From Trachelipus rathkii (taxonomy: Eukaryota > Arthropoda > Malacostraca > Isopoda > Trachelipodidae): a stretch of 25,000 nt of DNA. The DNA lies in NCBI GenBank assembly GCA_015478945.1, contig JABUQX010117081.1:1-25000 (forward strand). The letters are read 5' to 3'. The notes under the pieces are model-generated. The model saw only the letters and a list, made by a program, of their open reading frames with translations. It made no database searches and was not told where the DNA came from. Positions 21,912 to 25,000 of the stretch are shown here, in pieces. The position numbers were made by a program, and so were the translations under genes. Each line of letters begins with the position of its first letter. The stretch's first letter is position 1.

Positions 21912-22420
21912 ATAAGGATTGGTAGAGGGGTTTGGCAGGGTGTGCAAAATGTAAAAGAAGGGGGTTTGAAAGTAAATGTAGATAAGAGTAAGGGGATGGT
22001 AGTGGGTGAGGAGAATAAGTGTGAAATCATGTTGGTGGTAAGCAACTGAACAGTATCTAAGTTTGAATACTAGGTTATATGCTGGATGAGACGGAACGGA
22101 TGATGTAGTGTAAGGGAAAAGTAATGATTGTTAAATTAAGATGGTTGTGCAATTAAATCTTTGGTGATGTAAAGGGACTAAGTCTTGTGTGCACTAGGGT
22201 TCTGCATGAGGGTGCGTTGCTAATGGTGTTAATGTATATTATCGAAACTATGGCGTGGAATAAGAGGTTGTATACGATTTAAGGTGCAGAACTGTTCAGG
22301 TGGATTAAATCTTATGGGCGTGTTAGGTTGAGAAGAATTCGTCAAAATAAAGAACGGGCGTGTTAGGAAGCTGGTAACGTATATGAGCAAGAAGGAGGAG
22401 AGAAAACGAAGCATTTAAAA
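21911..22420 (+). mobile_element. RTE-like LINE fragment: end of reverse transcriptase and C-terminal region
   Basis: Plus-strand frames give, in order, GLKVNVDKSKGMVVGEEN (about 21,968-22,021) and VSKFEY, the region just after the RT active site. After a frame change come YMLDETE, GLSLVCTRVLHEGALL (about 22,170-22,216) and VLMYIIETMAWNKR, matching the 'VLHEGxLLPVLxYGSETxxWNKR' motif. Last is RVRLRRIRQNKERAC, like 'GVRRIDRIRNERVRELC'. The active-site Asp pair would lie upstream of 21,911, where the (TA)n tract stands instead. Stops occur about every 30 codons, so it is dead. The minus-strand frames over this region are shadows. Assignment rests on remembered decapod RTE-type proteins, several motifs in order. 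Confidence 0.83.
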
Positions 22421-22797
22421 TAAAATTGTTGAAAAAAAATATCAAATACGCAACGATATAAAAATACAAAATGAAAAACCACTAAAAGTAAGCTAGATAT
22501 CAAGGCAACCATAGGGAGCCTAACCTATACACTTCCTCTTAAAAACGGAAAAATATGAAGAGAGAAATCAAAACTTTTAATAGTGAACATAATAAATAAG
22601 ACTTTCCGAGTATTTAACAAATAAAAGAAATTTCAATTAATATTAAAAAAAAAATCAGATAATCTAAACGCTTTTTAATTTTTGTCTTAATTATACGCAT
22701 CAAAGGTTTTAGTAAATATCAATCAAGCTGGACGAGTACTTTTTGTGGTTTTTATATAAACATTCATAAAAAAAATTGACAGTATTTTTTAAGCCAC
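22421..22797. other. A-rich sequence after LINE fragment, no gene
   Basis: Strongly A-rich on the plus strand, with several poly-A runs (for example 22,433-22,440 and 22,644-22,653). It could include the decayed tail of the neighbouring LINE, but no end or target-site duplication can be identified. Confidence 0.4.
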
Positions 22798-22804
22798 AAT
22801 AATA

Positions 22805-22856
<52 letters not shown>

Positions 22857-23215
22857 ATTTTATTATTATTTATTATTATTATAATTATTATGTATTAATT
22901 ATTATTATTATATTATTATTATTATATGTTAAAGCTCACTAAAAAACACTAAATGTTTAAGTCTATCAATTATATACATATTCTTACGGTTTTATCATTA
23001 TTTTGATAACAATACTGACTTACTCATTTTAAGCCTAATATAAGTGTATCTTCGCTGGTTATTATTATTATTATTATTAATTATTATTATTATTATTTAT
23101 TCATTATTATTATTATTGAATTATTATTATTATGCAAACTGGAGCCTTATTACTCATTTTCGTAATTATTCTAATTATTTTTATAATTATTATTAATTAT
23201 TATTTAATTATTTTT
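22798..23215 (+). repeat. (ATT)n trinucleotide microsatellite in three blocks
   Basis: ATT repeats at about 22,798-22,926, 23,058-23,133 and 23,163-23,215, interrupted by unique AT-rich sequence. The blocks contain ATTA and TTTATT slippage variants. Confidence 0.93.
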
Positions 23216-23323
23216 ATCTAGAAACGTACAATATTTTTATATTGAAAAACCATAACATTGCATTTTTTTCTACTAGATGCAGCAGTGTCATACAAAATTG
23301 TTTTTATTAGATCAAATACTGTA

Positions 23324-23325
<2 letters not shown>

Positions 23326-23408
<83 letters not shown>

Positions 23409-23449
23409 TATATAATTATATATATATAAATAATAAATATTATATACCT

Positions 23450-23482
<33 letters not shown>
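23326..23482. repeat. (TA)n microsatellite, longest pure run in the window
   Basis: Begins with an uninterrupted run of about 75 bases of TA (23,328-23,403), then imperfect TA to 23,482. The purity suggests recent expansion. The Ile/Tyr plus-strand frame 23,258-23,488 is translated repeat. Confidence 0.97.
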
Positions 23483-23483
<1 letters not shown>

Positions 23484-23592
23484 GCTAAAATTAAACTAAA
23501 TATGCTGACCTAACAACTAAATAATTTCACACTCGCCTTATAGATCTGGTAGTGTGTCCAAAAAATTAATCAGCGATACACTCTTCTTTTTA

Positions 23593-23738
<146 letters not shown>

Positions 23739-23894
23739 TATAACAATACAAAACGTGGCTGACGTCAGAAAATTACAACAAAAAAAAAATTTGAAGGGCC
23801 AGATATACTTAACAAAGACCGTTCACAACCATATATGTACACATCCTAAAAAATAAAGATAAAACAATCATTCTTATATCTTTCTCTCTTCTTC

Positions 23895-24830
23895 CTTTTT
23901 TCCTTCCACAATCTTTTATTCCTCTTACATCAACTCCCATTCTTTTGAAGATAAATATCCGCCAATTGATGCCTTGTATCGACCCATTCAACTTTAGAAA
24001 TCTTCCTCTCTTCCATCATCGCACTTGATTCAAGCTCTATCTACTTCTTAGATTTCACTCACCGTTTCTGTCACCGAGGAAGTTGGGTGTCTTTAACGGT
24101 CTCCACATTCCTTTAATTTCTTCATTCTGAAACTCCAAACCATTATCACTCAAAAATCTTTCAGGCGCACCAAATATACTGGACATATTTTTCTAACACT
24201 TCTCCCACAAATTTCCTTCTGCTCTGCTTCTCACCCAAACCGCCAGGAGAAAACTTGTAACCTCAAATCAACCCATCACAAGAAACCTATGACCTCATTT
24301 CCACCCACATTCCATAGCCACCGTTATCAAATTAAATTCTTTTGCTTGAGGAAAAATCCAAACCAAAGGTCCACTAGGAGTCTTCTTGATTTCTCTACAG
24401 CATGCCTTTCATCTTCTTACTTTCTCCACTGTCAATGCGCATCCCATATGCATCTTTAATTAAATCCCATAACCTCCCCCTTTTTCCAGTGAAAAATTGT
24501 ATAGTGCCAACTTATGAATATTTGCTTCTCTTCTTTCATTCACTAATCAACGCTATCTTTGTGCTCCTTACCACCAAACATCTTCTTCTTTTTTAACATC
24601 CCCTTAAACTAATTTTCCAAATGCCCTTTCCCAGTCACGCTATCATTTATCTTCTTCAATTCCACTCACATAAAAGTTTTTTAAAAGACTTCGTATCCTA
24701 ACAGCCAAAGTATTTATTTCCCATTCACAACCTCTGTTCTAAACAAAAACCTCTCCTTTAAATGCAGCACGGGTAATTCAATCCATTTTACACCTTTGAT
24801 AGTTTAGTATTGCCCAAAAACAATTTACAT
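23895..24830 (-). mobile_element. Decayed copia-order LTR retrotransposon: protease, integrase, RNase H tail
   Basis: Minus strand, from high to low coordinates. RTEVVNGK (24,717-24,757 region) followed by LWLLGYEV resembles the end of the pol aspartic protease. LIKDAYGM (24,441-24,470) and CREIKKTPSGPLV (about 24,362-24,400) fit the zinc-binding head of integrase. VAMECGW (24,301-24,321) sits where the first catalytic Asp is expected, but reads Glu. IFGAPERFLSDNGLEFQNEE (about 24,114-24,180) carries the second Asp, some 56 codons on. Directly after comes KVEWVDTRHQLAD (23,957-23,995), the end of a copia-type RNase H. A frameshift then gives KRMGVDVRGIKD. The remaining integrase and all RT are missing. 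Several stops confirm it is inactive. LTRs are not seen. Frames on the plus strand are shadows. Confidence 0.82.
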
Positions 24831-24865
24831 TTATAAACTTCTATTAATTCCTATAACCATTATTT

Positions 24866-24942
24866 GGGTGGCAATAATAATATATATATATATTAAATAT
24901 ATATATATATAATATTATATATATATATATATATATATTATA

Positions 24943-25000
<58 letters not shown>
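24866..25000. repeat. (TA)n microsatellite, runs off right edge
   Basis: TATA repeat with a few AATATTA interruptions, becoming pure over the last 50 bases and continuing beyond the window. Nothing else is present to its right. Confidence 0.96.

Noticed and set aside
23258..23488. Open frame with a long Ile-Tyr run.
   Set aside because: Translated (TA)n repeat.
23759..23768. CTGACGTCAG, containing a perfect cAMP-response octamer, as a promoter element.
   Set aside because: A ten-base palindrome with no gene or transcription start nearby is not enough to call a regulatory site.

Overview
The window looks like non-coding DNA from an animal genome that is very rich in A and T. The most likely source is an arthropod, and within arthropods a decapod crustacean such as a crab, shrimp or crayfish. 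This rests on three things seen in the sequence: long (TA)n, (ATT)n and (AG)n microsatellites; no compact gene layout of the bacterial kind; and decayed retrotransposon fragments whose motifs match, from memory, families common in decapod genomes. No database search was possible, so the taxon is inferred. No intact protein-coding gene, rRNA or functional tRNA is supported. Most long open frames are translated microsatellite or chance frames.

Layout. About 1-950: minus-strand remnant of a non-LTR retrotransposon (LINE), from the endonuclease domain into the linker before reverse transcriptase, running off the left edge and interrupted by a 110-bp inverted duplication. About 950-11,390: AT-rich sequence without recognisable genes, with large TA blocks (2.5-4.8 kb, 8.65-9.75 kb) and a small GCGGAT-type repeat at 7.32 kb. 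11.39-12.5 kb: a tRNA-derived SINE-like remnant and a probable RTE-like LINE tail. 14.3 kb: a second SINE-like remnant. 14.75-16.8 kb: a decayed tandem array of about five units of roughly 415 bp, each with a conserved G-rich core. In several units the core sits inside an inverted-repeat stem. 17.1 kb: a purine microsatellite. 19.97-21.1 kb: a second minus-strand LINE remnant, lacking most of the RT palm. 21.9-22.4 kb: a plus-strand RTE-like LINE fragment. 22.8-23.74 kb: ATT and TA microsatellites. 23.9-24.83 kb: a minus-strand copia-order LTR retrotransposon remnant in which integrase is joined directly to the RNase H tail. The window ends in (TA)n.

Nothing here works together as a pathway. 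The window is a graveyard of unrelated mobile elements separated by expanded simple repeats. The two items most worth follow-up are the ~415-bp tandem array with its recurrent hairpins and the near-palindrome inside the left-edge LINE.
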